In this document: positions 53,470 to 64,000 of the stretch, in pieces
Layout of the letters: each line of letters starts with the position of its first letter
Position numbering within the stretch: position 1 is the first letter of the stretch
Assembly (NCBI GenBank): GCA_000149265.1
Contig: CH003320.1
Coordinates: 31,328-95,327, forward strand
Length of the DNA stretch: 64,000 nt
Source of the DNA: Ciona savignyi
Taxonomy: Eukaryota; Chordata; Ascidiacea; Phlebobranchia; Cionidae
Reading direction: 5' to 3'
Translations under genes and position numbers: made by a program
The notes under the pieces: model-generated
Database searches by the model: none
What the model was told of the DNA's origin: nothing
What the model saw: only the letters and a program-made list of their open reading frames with translations

Positions 53470-54302
53470 TGTTGATAAATTTTATTGTTATAATTTAAAA
53501 ATTATAAACTTGTCGTGGGCAGTAACAAACGAAAACCATGCGCTAATTTATACTACATAATTAATTTCCATGATTTAAATTTAATAGATGTTTGTTCGTA
53601 TTTCTACATTCTTTGTTTTTCTGTTATTAAATTTGGCCGCTGGCTTAACTGTTAAGTCTGCTTCGTTTATTAGTGAAGGGTCTCGTGGGGTCTGCAAGTT
53701 ATCAACTGATAAGGGAGTGACGTGTCGATCACATGCAGCTGCCGGTAAAGGTTGCCTAATATGGACACGTCAAAACCGCCCCTCACACCCCTTATAGATA
53801 AGCGATATAACGGTTCCAGACCTCGCCCATTCTATGTCCTTTTAACCATTCCGATGTCCCTAACCCGGACATGAAGAGTAATGCAAGGGTTCTCTTCCAT
53901 TTTAAATAATGATCTTAAAGCAAGCCAATCCCCAGTCCGCACGTATATATAAGTTTTTAAAATAAGCATAGGCTGGTAAGTGCTTTTTACCCATATGCTA
54001 ACCGATTGTCAAAATCTGTCTTAAACATAAAAGGGCGATAAATAAACACTAACATTAGCCAACAAACACCGAAAACGTGTTCTTTGCGAAATAAATATAT
54101 GTGAATAAATAATATGCTCGTCCTTAAAATATCAAATTACCAGTTAATCAAGCGTACGATCATCTTAAATATAAATGTCTTCACATAAAATTAAAGATAT
54201 AATTAAATGCATGCCATGAGCTGCTAAACTATAATACACCGGCCGTTCTATATTTTCATTGAACTAAAACCGAAGAGTGACAATCAACATACATCCACTA
54301 AC
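53470..54302 (-). other. 5' UTR intron of the actin gene
   Basis: The intron runs from the donor CAG|GTTAGT (54302-54301) to the acceptor TTATCAACAG (53469). Inside, near 53725-53800, are an E-box CAGCTG and a T-box-like GGTGTGA read on the minus strand. They could act in muscle expression; this is inferred. Confidence 0.6.
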
Positions 54303-54350
54303 CTGCTTTCTTGGTGGGAAGATGTCACTTGCAATGTCGGTGCTGACTGA
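54303..54350 (-). other. Noncoding first exon of the actin gene
   Basis: The start is estimated from the TATA box 26-31 bases upstream and an initiator-like CTCAGTC near 54345-54350. The exon ends CACCAAGAAAGCAG just before a GT donor. No ATG-initiated frame continues into the next exon. Confidence 0.6.
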
Positions 54351-54375
54351 GGAAGAAACAGACACCGTGGTTGCA

Positions 54376-54381
54376 TTTATA
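54376..54381 (-). promoter_or_regulatory. Actin TATA box
   Basis: TATAAA on the minus strand within GCGGTATAAATGC. It is correctly spaced from the initiator-like sequence and noncoding exon, and downstream of the CArG boxes. Confidence 0.7.
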
Positions 54382-54454
54382 CCGCGGCTGGGCCACTGTC
54401 ATTTTCCACAGGGAGCAGTCGCATGCAGTTGCTACAAATATCCCACGCCTGTCG

Positions 54455-54464
54455 CCATATTAGG
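54455..54464 (-). promoter_or_regulatory. Proximal CArG box (SRF site)
   Basis: Exact CCATATTAGG (CCTAATATGG on the minus strand), about 75 bp upstream of the TATA box, the usual place for an SRF site in actin promoters. Confidence 0.75.
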
Positions 54465-54579
54465 AGTCCTCAGCTTATATATCTCCCTATCTGCGACTGG
54501 GTACGTCGCCTCGTATTCCAGCCTGGACTTTTGTTTTATTATCTTTCTTAGATGCCTTCAGCATTAGCCTAGCCCAAAT

Positions 54580-54589
54580 CCATATATGG
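54580..54589 (-). promoter_or_regulatory. Distal CArG box (SRF site)
   Basis: Exact palindromic CCATATATGG, about 200 bp upstream of the actin TATA box. Confidence 0.65.
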
Positions 54590-56000
54590 AAAAAAAACTT
54601 AGTAGGTCAATGAGGACAATTTTAGGCGTTAGTAATTTTGCCTTTTTGATTTGCCCCATTTGAAATATATCACACTCAAGTATTTAAGTTTATATATTTA
54701 ATTGTTGTCTGGCATAATTATAGCTTTGTAGGAGTTAACCTTTTGACTTTTTTCAATACGCTCATATACCCTATATTAACAAATCATCATCTGATAAGGT
54801 TTATATTCAATTTTAGATTTTATCGTTGCCATTACTCCATTGTTTATATAAACTACATTTTAAATTGTTTCCATGCGATGTATACTTTGTTTTTTAGCTC
54901 CTCTTCCATATTTGAATAACGTCGTGCTATTCTTCTGGGCATTGCATTGCAGGCATGGCTGTAGTATTCCAGAGTACTGCGTGGCCAGCAGGGTCAGTTG
55001 GTAACAAACCTTATATAGTCGGGGCCAGTACTAGGGGGTTTTTAACTTTGCTTTGAACAGTTACTTAAAGCAGCCAGTAGGATCTGTTGTGTTTAATAGG
55101 TACTTTGATGCATGTTGATTCGGATTTTCTACAAATATTCATCCACGCCACCAAAATATTGGCACAAGGGATCACTCTATCTCATTAAAATTATTCTTTG
55201 AATGTAAAATACTAAAGTTTAAATGTCCATACCACTACCACGACGTAACTAAATATATACCGCTCCTAAATATGTAATGCTGGTAAAATGTACACCGCAC
55301 ATCTCCGGCGCATTCACTTAATCATTTCGAGAGCATATATAGAAAGCGACCTTGTTTAAATGGCCAGACTATATTCCCCTCCCTAGGGTAAGGAATACTA
55401 TGACTTGTGACGTAATAGAATGAGACATACAAAGCTGCATATGGAAAAGAAAAACGGGTTTCTTATTTTGAAAACTATATAAAGAAACAGGAGGCAATCG
55501 CATTTAAAGGACTTTTAAACTAAATGCGTAATATGTCGATATATTCACAATTAAGGGTAAAGTATAAGACATATATCAATAAGCTTAATTCGATGGCTTG
55601 ATAGCCTATAACACAAATCTAAAGAATCCCTATTTATCGAAATCGGTTAGCCAAACTCGAGTTTTATGCGATGAAACATGATCTGTAATCTCAAAAAACT
55701 CTTAACGAAATCAGCTCGAACTCTTATGAACTGGCGAAACGCTAGTTCATAAAAGTTGAATGGTATATTTGTTATTTATTAAAAATCTTGCGTAGTGCAC
55801 ATTGTTAGCATAGGAATAAATAATAGAAATTTGTGTATTGTATTAACTTTCTAAAATTGTATAACTATATTATAAATGACAATGAAAGGAAATAATAGCC
55901 CCATAAGTAACCTACCAATAGATATTTTAGAGTTATCGGTAGGCTATATTATCAGTGACTTATCAGAAACACGAGATGCAGACATTCCTGAAGAAGATAA

Positions 56001-57007
56001 CCTCTTGTTTTAAATTGCTCAATTTGCGCGTTTTTTTTTTTTTTTTACCGAGCTAAGTTTCGAACCCGTAATGGGCTCGTCACCAGGACCGTTTTTTTGT
56101 ATAAGAGTAGGTATATGTATCGGTCGTGTTAACCATTCGGCCACACGACCGTACCAATTTGCGCGTTTTGACCGAGTCCGCTTTGTAGTGCTCTAGCGCC
56201 TTTCGTGTTAAAGTTAGAGCAAAATGTTCAACACTAGAGTTGTTCGAAATAAAATTTCCAAAATTTCTAAAAAAAAAATTTTTTGATGACTTCACTATCT
56301 GACCATCCACGTCATATTCTTTCTTATACAATGTCATAGTTTTTGATCTTTTGATAATACAGCCTAACTTAGTTTTACAAAGTTACTCAGAAACACATTT
56401 CCTACAATTATATTATAATTTTGATTTGATGACGTCATCAAAATAATATTACGTCACTAATTTCATGTTATAGGTCTACCTATGCCAGAGTTTTTTTTGT
56501 TTTTTTTATAAAAAAAATGTTACATTATGAATTTAGATTACTATCTAATCCACATTGAGTTTTCTTACTACTTTTCTTTGAAATAAACTATAAATGAAGT
56601 GTTTGAACCAAATTGCAGACTATCACTGTAAAGATACTCAAAACCACCCCAAAAATGTAAAAAAAACAGGTAAGATCACATCTGGGACATCCCAAGAAGC
56701 GAAACTGATTCTACTGTCATAGAGACATTAAATGAAACGAACATTTTGAGCATAGTATTGAAAAAAACGTTTTTTTGCGAGACTTTTCCCTCAGAATTAG
56801 TCCAAAAAAGTCATAAAATTCAACTAAACTTTACTTAAAAATTTTAAATGCAAAGTTATGTTTAATTTTGCTGTTTTCAAAGGATATATCATATAGCTTT
56901 CCAAAGAGACCAAAGTTTAGCAGTTTGGACAAGAAATTCTGGAGATTTTTCATTTTGCATGACCACATGTCAAAAAAGCCAAATTTGGTCTTATCGTTTT
57001 TAAAGGG
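56001..57007. mobile_element. Second copy of the 15173-type piggyBac-like element, interrupted
   Basis: From 56166 on it is collinear with 15204-16051 in the same orientation: the GCGTTTTGACCGAGTCCGCT block, TGATGACGTCATCAAAATAA, AGAGACATTAAATGAAAC and the end TCGTTTTTAAAGGG. The right flank is TTCG instead of TTAA, and the left end is eroded, so it is an old copy. A tRNA-derived SINE interrupts it at 56031-56154. Confidence 0.8.
56031..56154 (-). mobile_element. tRNA-Ser-like short SINE nested in the piggyBac-like element
   Basis: On the minus strand it shows a box A-like TGGCCGAATGGTTAA, a box B-like GGGTTCGAAAC, and an A-tail (T-run at 56031-56046). An 11-bp or longer direct repeat CAATTTGCGCG flanks it at 56020-56030 and 56155-56165; this is the target-site duplication. 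The expanded middle (variable arm) suggests a tRNA-Ser or similar class II ancestor. It differs from the common SINE of this window. Confidence 0.75.
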
Positions 57008-57033
57008 TTCGGATCACTAACTCATTGGGAATT

Positions 57034-57335
57034 AGGATAGGATAGGGTATTCATGTTTATCCCCGTAAATGGAAAACCAAGGGAGTTAACAGACGAGTAA
57101 TCGTTAGATTGCCTCACGCACACCGTTTAGTTATACCGGAGCTATTGTATTGTAGTGTGTTGTGTATGATTCACACGTTCACTTAATTTAGTAGAACCCA
57201 CTAATTCGCTGGGTTCAGGCACTGTCCGGTAAATGCCTTGCCCAAGGACACAACCGACTAGCTAGCAACTAATTTAGTACCTTCAACCCTTCGGCTAAAA
57301 GGCGACGCAGTAAGCCGCCAGATTAATCTGCCGAA
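57034..57335 (-). repeat. tRNA-headed SINE, minus orientation
   Basis: Near full-length: AGGATAGGATAGGGTATTCA at the 3' end, then TTATCCCCGTAAATGGAAAA, the AATTCGCTGGGTTCAGGCAC block, and a diverged head ending about 57335. It sits 27 bp beyond the piggyBac-like element. Confidence 0.8.
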
Positions 57336-58210
57336 AAAATGACAGTGATGCATGAGTCTTAACTTAATTAACATGTTAAATCAGCGGAATAAGGAACCGC
57401 GAACGGGCGACCAATTTCACTTGTATAATGAGTGACAAAACTATGGACCGATACCAAAACCAAATTCACGTGTAGAATAAGTAGCCTACCGGGTTTCAGT
57501 AGTACCGAATGATTTTCATCTGGTAACCTATTTTTTTAACTAAACACCGGCGGTTAACAATTTTTAAGTAGATAACATACTTCAGTACTAGTATAACTTA
57601 CTTGGTTTAGCAACTTCCAACTGTAACATTTGCTTTTTATTGAAAACTAGTGACCTCTGTAAACCCGGGCACGTAATTGAATGGTTGTAAATCCGGGAAC
57701 ATAATGAAAACTCCAGTCACATAATTGAATGGTTAACCCCTTACCAAATATGTGTTTTCTTTTAATAATTGCCATACCGAGACCTTCCTTTCACATTTTT
57801 CCAAGCGAAACTACGAACAACAAATGCGCTTGACGTATAAACAAGACACGACAGAACTGAAAATTTTGTTCCTTGTCGTACTACGGATCACATGATTGGT
57901 ACAGTGTATGTCATAATAGGGGGGCTTAGCAAAACCCAAAAAATATCGGTATAAAGCACCGTTTAGACGCTAGTTAAACACATTTTCAAGAGTTATATAA
58001 TTATGTTAGTGCTTTTGCCACTGCTGTGCCAATTAGAAGAAAGAAATACCTAGGGAAATACCCTAAAAAGTCTCTTGTTTATATATATATCTCCGATTGT
58101 ACTACATAGAATGAATTCAAAATTTATCCAGGAAAATACCCTAAAAAATTAACATTTGTCTCCATATCATAATTTCATACATGCAATGTCTCCCCATACA
58201 TATAATGTTG

Positions 58211-58507
58211 TCCGGCCCGTTGGTCTAACGGTTAAGTGCGTCGCCTTTCAATCGAAAGGTTGCAGGTGCGAAACTGGTCGTTAGCTAGTCGCTTGTGTCC
58301 TTGGGCAAGGCACTTTACGAATCATTGCCTGAACCCAGCGGATTAATGGGTTGTACCAAATTGAAGAAACGTGTCTATCATATACAACACACTGCAATAG
58401 CTCCGGTAACCCGACGATGGGCGCGAGGCTATCTGACGATTTTCCGTGTGTTAACCCCCTTGGTTTTCCCATTCACGGGGATAAAGATGAATATCCTATC
58501 CTATCCC
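58211..58507 (+). repeat. Best-preserved tRNA-headed SINE copy
   Basis: The head TCCGGCCCGTTGGTCTAACG has intact box A. It continues with the GGTTGCAGGTGCGAAACTGG box B-like region, the GAACCCAGCGGATTAATGGG block, AATAGCTCCGGTAACCCGAC, and the end ATATCCTATCCTATCC. The least diverged copy here, useful as the local reference. Confidence 0.9.
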
Positions 58508-59399
58508 CAACATTTCCAACAAGAAGTCGTCAAATCGGATTAAAAATTTCAAAATTATTAGATAACATGACCCAAATATGTAAAAACATAAATTTATGTT
58601 CTGAACATTGGGGAATTCTCCGAAAACTAAATCGGGATGTTTTAGGACCTTACCTTCTTTTTACTATAGCTCTTGACAAGATGCTTTAGTTTTAAACATA
58701 GTGGTGAAATGTTTAAAATTTTGACTCGAATATCCTTTTTTAACTTCATATGAAAAAGAAGTTTGGTTTGGTAACAATGGAACCCATGCTTTTATGCTTG
58801 CAGAAGCGAAACTATGGCAGTAGGATTGAGAAACATGGATCTGGCGTGCACATCTTTGACAATAACATAGGCAATATTGTGTAATAAACATGGATAACAA
58901 GATCGGTTTGTTATCTCATGCGGGGACCCATGCGTTTCTGCTTGCAGAAAGAAACGAAAAATTCGGTGTATAAAATACACTAAATCTGGTTAGGTACTCT
59001 GCCTGCATAAACATATACCATACAAATTGTGTTTTGAAGATTGGTAGTGGTTCACACTCTCTAGCTTGTTACTTTGTAAAGAAACCTAAACTGACAATGT
59101 CGTAACCTACATACCTTTTTAAACACAATAACACATATTCAATAAAGAAAATGTAATAGCAAGAGCACATTAAAGGGGTAGCAGGCCTATTATAAGATTT
59201 CTATGAAAACAAGGCATCTTGAAAAATATTAGTCACAAACAAAAACAAGTACAAAATGATACCATGCAAAATATTTGAATTTTGCAGAATGGCAATGAAC
59301 TTAATGCTTTAAATAATGAATACAGAAATCTATAAATCCATACAAAACAGAAGTCACAAAATACTTAATTTTAATACTTTTTTGTGATAATTTTTTATC

Positions 59400-59640
59400 A
59401 AAGTAACAAAATTATATGGATAAATAGGACATCCATTTATATCCCATTTGGCGGGATTATGGCATTTGTTAGCACACAGAAAACCAGAAGTTTACCTTGT
59501 GGCCACTGTCGGGTTTTCTAAGCAATTACAGTGAGTTTAATATTTGATTGAACTTTGATTTTTGAACAGTCCACTTGAATCTCCTGGTTTGGGGCAACAT
59601 CCGTTAAAGTTTGAGGGCATGGTCACACTGAAACTGGTCA
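59400..59640 (-). repeat. Old SINE remnant
   Basis: ATAAATAGGACATCCATTTA, ATCCCATTTGGCGGG and ACTGTCGGGTTTTCTAAGCA correspond to the 3' half of minus-orientation copies, heavily mutated. Confidence 0.45.
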
Positions 59641-59982
59641 GGATGAAGAAATAATTTCTGACACAAGACGATGCCAATGGATGTTCGAGTATTTAGGTCA
59701 CACTTTAGAATTCCAGCATAACCGACAATATCACAATATGCACGCATTCAAAATAATGTGAAAATAGGATAAAGATTAAAATAAATCAGCAGAATAAGGC
59801 AAGATGTGATACAAATATAGAATATAACATTAATGATGCACAATCTATGGACGGAGACTATTATTTTCACCTAAATCATATTTTCTGGAAGACTATTGAA
59901 ATAATACTGTCAAAGTATTCAGTAACCATATTAATTGTTCACAGTTTACTAAGTAATTGATTTAAACAATTCAGTAGTTCAT

Positions 59983-59988
59983 TTTATT
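59983..59988 (-). terminator. AATAAA overlapping the TRPC stop codon
   Basis: The last base of the TGA stop is the first A of AATAAA on the minus strand. If used, the 3' UTR would be only about 15-30 bases. Confidence 0.4.
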
Positions 59989-62900
59989 CAGCTACTACTT
60001 AAGTCCGAGCTGATGATACTTCCCCGATGTCCGCTATATGGCTTCTTCGAAGATTTATTGGATGGATCCCCTACATCATGTTTGAAATCGGGAAGTAAAT
60101 ATCGTCGCAAATATCTGGAAATATCCACATTGGTTTATAAGTATTTAAAATTGTGTAAAATAAGCACATTCTTATTTATGCACCAATGGAAATGGTCCAA
60201 TTCATGGGAAGAATTGTGTGTAGTAAATTTCGCGTTTTTGAGCAGTTTTGTGCGCATTATGTGAAATGTTAAAAGAAGCCCTTGCTGCACAGCTGTGTTT
60301 GTACTAGACCTTTCTCTTATTTCCTGTGGTCTGCGTGAATTAACTTTAATCCCACATCAGTTTCGATGAATAGTATTCAATATCTTAATAAATCGGTTCG
60401 ATTAGATAAAGTCTGCCAGCCGGTCAAAATCCGTTCACGGGCCCGACCCGGCCCACGGGCCATATGTTGCCCATGCCCACCCGGCCCACGGGCCATATGT
60501 TGCCTGGGTTAAACTCAAATAATAACAAAATTTTAATTATATTTAATACAATGAAATAGCTCTGCTAAGCATGCATGAGGTAATCTGATAATTTCCAGTA
60601 CGATGATGCCCCTTCAGGGAGATTTATAAAACATAAATTTATCCTAATGACACAAAAGAAATCAAAGGCTACTAAATATGCATACCTGGTGGAAATTCGG
60701 GTTATAGCTTGTCTGTATCGCTTATTTTCCCGGATGCTATCGGATGAAACTGCTTTCCGTGCGTTGTGCCGCTCTGGGGTTTCGGAATCAGTTTCGTACA
60801 TTCCACAGCGACACAAGCATTTTGCCTGCAACAGGTTAAACGTTAAACAGTTATCTTTTTTTTTTAAATATGAATTTTTTCAACATGTATGAATATACCC
60901 CTAAAAAACATTTTTCCATGCTGACAACCCACCCACCTTTGCATAAGTAAAAAAATCCACAATGTTTTGTACAGTTGGCAGAATATTCATTGGACATGGT
61001 CTTGGGCATGAATTCATTTTGATAAACCGCATCCACATGCTGGATTTGTGATATTTCCATTCTATTTCTGCATTGTCTCGAACCCGTTCAAATGAATGTG
61101 ACATCATGGCAATTAACATGTTAAGCATGACAACCACAGCCCACATATGGAACACCATTGAGAGAAATAGACCCGCAGGAAATGTTATTGTTGACTGAAA
61201 AGTTAATTTAAATTAACAATTACCCAACATATATGGTTCCATCCTACAGTGTACATTAACATATAGCATTAAATTTACTTAATAATATGCTGTACCAAAA
61301 ATATAATTACATAATCTTCAATTAAATAATAATCTACACCACAATCAAAAGTTAAATAAATGCACCTGTCCAGGTACTTTAACTGCTGCAGTTGGTTCCC
61401 TTCCATATCCATATCCATACAGTGTCCAGTATTGCTCTAAGATTGAGCTAATAATATCAGAGTATACAGGATAACAAGTGCCAGTGCCGTTTTCAAAATC
61501 AGGATCATCGCCGCATATTTCAGATTCCTTTACATTCATCCGGAATAGCCGTGGCTAAAAATAAATTAATAAATATATATAAAAATTAATGAATCATAAA
61601 TATATCTCAAAGAGCCAATACATTGAATATACTTAAAAAAGCCACCGAACAATCTGTGCACTTTGCAAACACTGTAGCTATGAAAAATTGCACTAAAATG
61701 GCAACAGATAAATGTTTTTTATTTTTGAAAAACCCTTAATAATTATTGTTTGACGGAAATCATCGGATTCAATAATAAGACCAAGTTGTAGTTCTAACAA
61801 TACGATATTAGAAGAAAAAAAGTTGAAACAAAATACAAAATAAAACTAAAAACAAATGTTAAGACAAATGTAACCCAATTCCTTGAGCTACTGGTTTTGT
61901 GCAGGGTAGGATCATGGTTTCGATAGGGACTTTGTCTTGTTTTATCTTTATTTTTCTAGTGTATATTCACATGTTCCTATCTATCTCTTATACGTTATGC
62001 TTAAAACACAATACAGCTCATTTTTTATGTATAAAATGTGTACAAAAATGAGATATACAGTAATCATAAAACCTTAAATGCTTTTCAACCATTATTTAAT
62101 CACTTTGTATGCATGTTGTGATGTCAACTTTTGCACTTACCGTGCCATAAGCCCAATAAAGTTGCGTCATACCAAATGCAAACGCCATGAAAGTGACAGC
62201 AAACAAAACCAGAAATCGGAAAATATCAACCATCATTTTATCTAAAGATAACTGCAATGGTCCTAGAAAAAAACAATAAGTTTTGATTTATTATATAGCT
62301 TTCCTTGTAGTACATGGTATAGGTTGTTATTCATAGAGGTATAAAAGACTATTTTAAAATTAATGACGGATCCAAGCCATCCACACAATTAAAGAGGATC
62401 CTTAATCACTCACTATAAAACAAAACGATTACACCATTAAACTGAATTATACAATTGACTGAAATCAATTTAACTTACCAAATGTTCTGTCAATATAAAG
62501 CAACTCCATCGCCCTCACAAAAATCAGAATATATATGAGAGCATAGCTTAATTCCATTATGTAAATTGGCCATGCATATTGTAATAACCAAGTTTCACGG
62601 TTGCATAAGTCAAAATCGGTTCCCTGTATAATAATAAAGTGTAAAGTATGCATAAAAGCTCCAGCAAAGCGAGTGTAGGCATGTTGTATGCCGATAAATA
62701 AATCGATATGAAATGCTTAAAAAAACATGTCTGTACTAACAAGGGTTTTCTAAAACCAGTAATAAAAATGGACAACTACTTTTTACTACTTAAGTGCATA
62801 TGTTTTTAAAACATGCATTCATTTTTTCGAAATGCAAATATTTCTGTGTAACATCACTTATGTATTGTACACATCACATAAGGTGTGGCTCGTGTGAGGT

Positions 62901-64000
62901 TACACGGGAATGGTAAGTTTAAGAGAATGTGTGATTTATACACGATACCGGTACAGTTTTGTTTTATTATTTGAAATCTGGGTTTCTCATTTAAAAATTA
63001 ATGTTCAACTTACAGATGCTGGTTGGTGATAAACAGGGGGAATGCAGGTCAAGTTCAAGTTCATGCTTTTTGTCACTGACTCTGTCATCTTAACGTCAAC
63101 AATTGTCAAAATAGCAATAAGAAATGTTAGAAATAACATCCCACTGTCATTCATATTCCAAACATTGGTTAAGAACTGGTAAGTTGGAGACTCTCGAAGT
63201 CGGCCGAACTAAAAATAATAGAATATACCATGTTAAGATGAGAGTAAAATAATCTTATGTGGCGGGATTTTTGGGTTTCAGCTAAAAACATTTTGATATG
63301 TAAAAATATTTCACATATAAGCAAAGAAGTTTCAATCCAATTAGACAACTGTATATTTCATACAAAGTTGTCACATCATGTCATCAATATCAAATGTTAC
63401 ATGTGATCAGAATTTTTACCTTTAAAAAAACAATATAATTTATATTTATACATACTAATAAATAAAGAATTATATATCAAAAAGGACCTTATCATCTAGC
63501 ATCCACATGGTTGGGATTACTTCATTACTTACATATCTCCATCCTTTTGCAATGATCCACACAAATATGAAATATTCAAGTGCATCAGGTACTTTTCCAA
63601 GACAGTCACATTCTAAGTTCGTCTTTAGGATGAGTCTGACTAGCATAAGAACCAGAAATGTAACTTCTGATGCAATGTGACAACTAAGATTAACCATGGG
63701 GTTGCTTAGAAGACGTCCAGGCCTGATTTGAAATTGGTTTAGGCAGAGTTAAAACACATAATATAATATAAAATAACAGATATTAATATTTTTATTTGAT
63801 ACAAATGTGACTATAAACTAACAGTTGTGCTGTGAGGTGTCACCACTCATTTATGAATTTTTTACTTAATCAGAATCACAAAGTAATATATACAGTTAAT
63901 GTTATAATAAATTGATAACTAATTAGTTTATGATCATTAATCCATACATCTGCAAGGACTTACTTTGAGTTTGGTGCGATCAGGAAAGCAATGCTTAGGA
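59988..64000 (-). CDS. TRPC-type cation channel, 5' part outside window
   Basis: Nine exons (63964-64000 partial, 63488-63722, 63014-63208, 62479-62623, 62141-62262, 61366-61554, 60937-61194, 60686-60825, 59988-60114) in continuous phase. The sequence begins LSIAFLIAPNSKPGRLLSNP before S1. The S4-S5 and S5 region is YIDRTFGPLQLSLDKMMVDI plus FRFLVLFAVTFMAFAFGM. S6 reads VVVMLNMLIAMMSHSFERV, followed by the TRP-domain stretch AEIEWKYHKSSMWMRFIKMN and CPMNILPTVQNIV. The FGPLQ.SL...V.DIF.F and NMLIAM...S signatures are TRPC. The basic tail has KRYRQAITRISTRYLRRYL. The pore segment is atypical: EQYWTLYGYGYGRE where TRPCs have an LFWSIFGL-like filter. The ankyrin N-terminus is missing only because the window ends. 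The 63488 donor (GTCCTT) is weak. Confidence 0.9.
60424..60508. repeat. GC-rich palindromic direct repeat in TRPC intron
   Basis: CCCGGCCCACGGGCCATATG followed by TTGCC occurs twice, about 35 bp apart. Each carries the near-palindrome GGCCCACGGGCC, very unlike the AT-rich surroundings. It may be a transposon end or an expansion. Confidence 0.7.

Larger units (their letters stand above)
54590..59987. other. Repeat-rich intergenic region, actin upstream / TRPC downstream
   Basis: About 5.4 kb with no supported gene. It contains a piggyBac-like element with a nested SINE (56001-57007), two good SINE copies (57034-57335 and 58211-58507) and an old SINE (59400-59640). The remaining unique sequence, about 54.6-56.0 kb and 57.4-58.2 kb, is AT-rich and unrecognised. 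Confidence 0.45.

Noticed and set aside
58211-58285. tRNA-like sequence at the SINE head
   Set aside because: Box A and B-like motifs are present but no intact cloverleaf or acceptor stem, and the same sequence heads many dispersed copies, so it is a SINE promoter and not a tRNA gene.

Overview
The window looks like nuclear DNA of a tunicate, most likely a Ciona species. It is AT-rich, with compact genes made of many small exons joined by short GT-AG introns. Several genes are of chordate type (ZRANB1/TRABID, SMYD5, a beta-adrenergic-like receptor, muscle-type actin, a TRPC channel). A tRNA-headed SINE ending in TATCC repeats recurs throughout. The species is inferred from these features and was not searched.

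Layout. 1-5108 (-): 3'-truncated WDR49-like gene with an EF-hand-like start and WD repeats. 6128-8828 (+): two tandem, related genes for small single-pass membrane proteins that I do not recognise. 9090-12487 (+): DDRGK1, the UFMylation adaptor. 14088-23681 (-): ZRANB1/TRABID deubiquitinase, convergent with DDRGK1. 24617-24687 (-): tRNA-Glu(TTC). 25014-25539 (+): ribosomal protein S20. 25967-27011 (-): short RNF180-like zinc-domain protein without a RING. 27202-29166 (+): intronless GLB1L2/3-like beta-galactosidase with two offsetting frameshifts. 30096-35090 (+): SMYD5. 38305-40946 (-): beta-adrenergic-like GPCR. About 11 kb without a confident gene follows. 51920-53452 (-): muscle-type actin, with a TATA box, two exact CArG boxes and a noncoding first exon near 54.3-54.6 kb. 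54.6-59.9 kb: repeat-rich spacer. 59988-64000 (-): 3' part of a TRPC-type channel with an unusual pore sequence.

Exon models were built by hand from splice sites and reading phase. Phase closes across every junction in WDR49-like, DDRGK1, ZRANB1, SMYD5, the GPCR, actin and TRPC. In ZRANB1 and SMYD5 this needs one non-obvious donor each.

The mobile DNA is informative. There are piggyBac-like nonautonomous elements flanked by TTAA, one of which is interrupted by a tRNA-Ser-like SINE with a target duplication. Two smaller related MITE-like elements lie around the RNF180-like gene, and a hairpin-like segment carries a copy of an exon of one membrane microprotein gene. No single coherent new system is evident. 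The best leads are the microprotein pair with its displaced exon copy, the divergent TRPC pore, the broken galactosidase and the piggyBac-like family carrying CRE-like palindromes.
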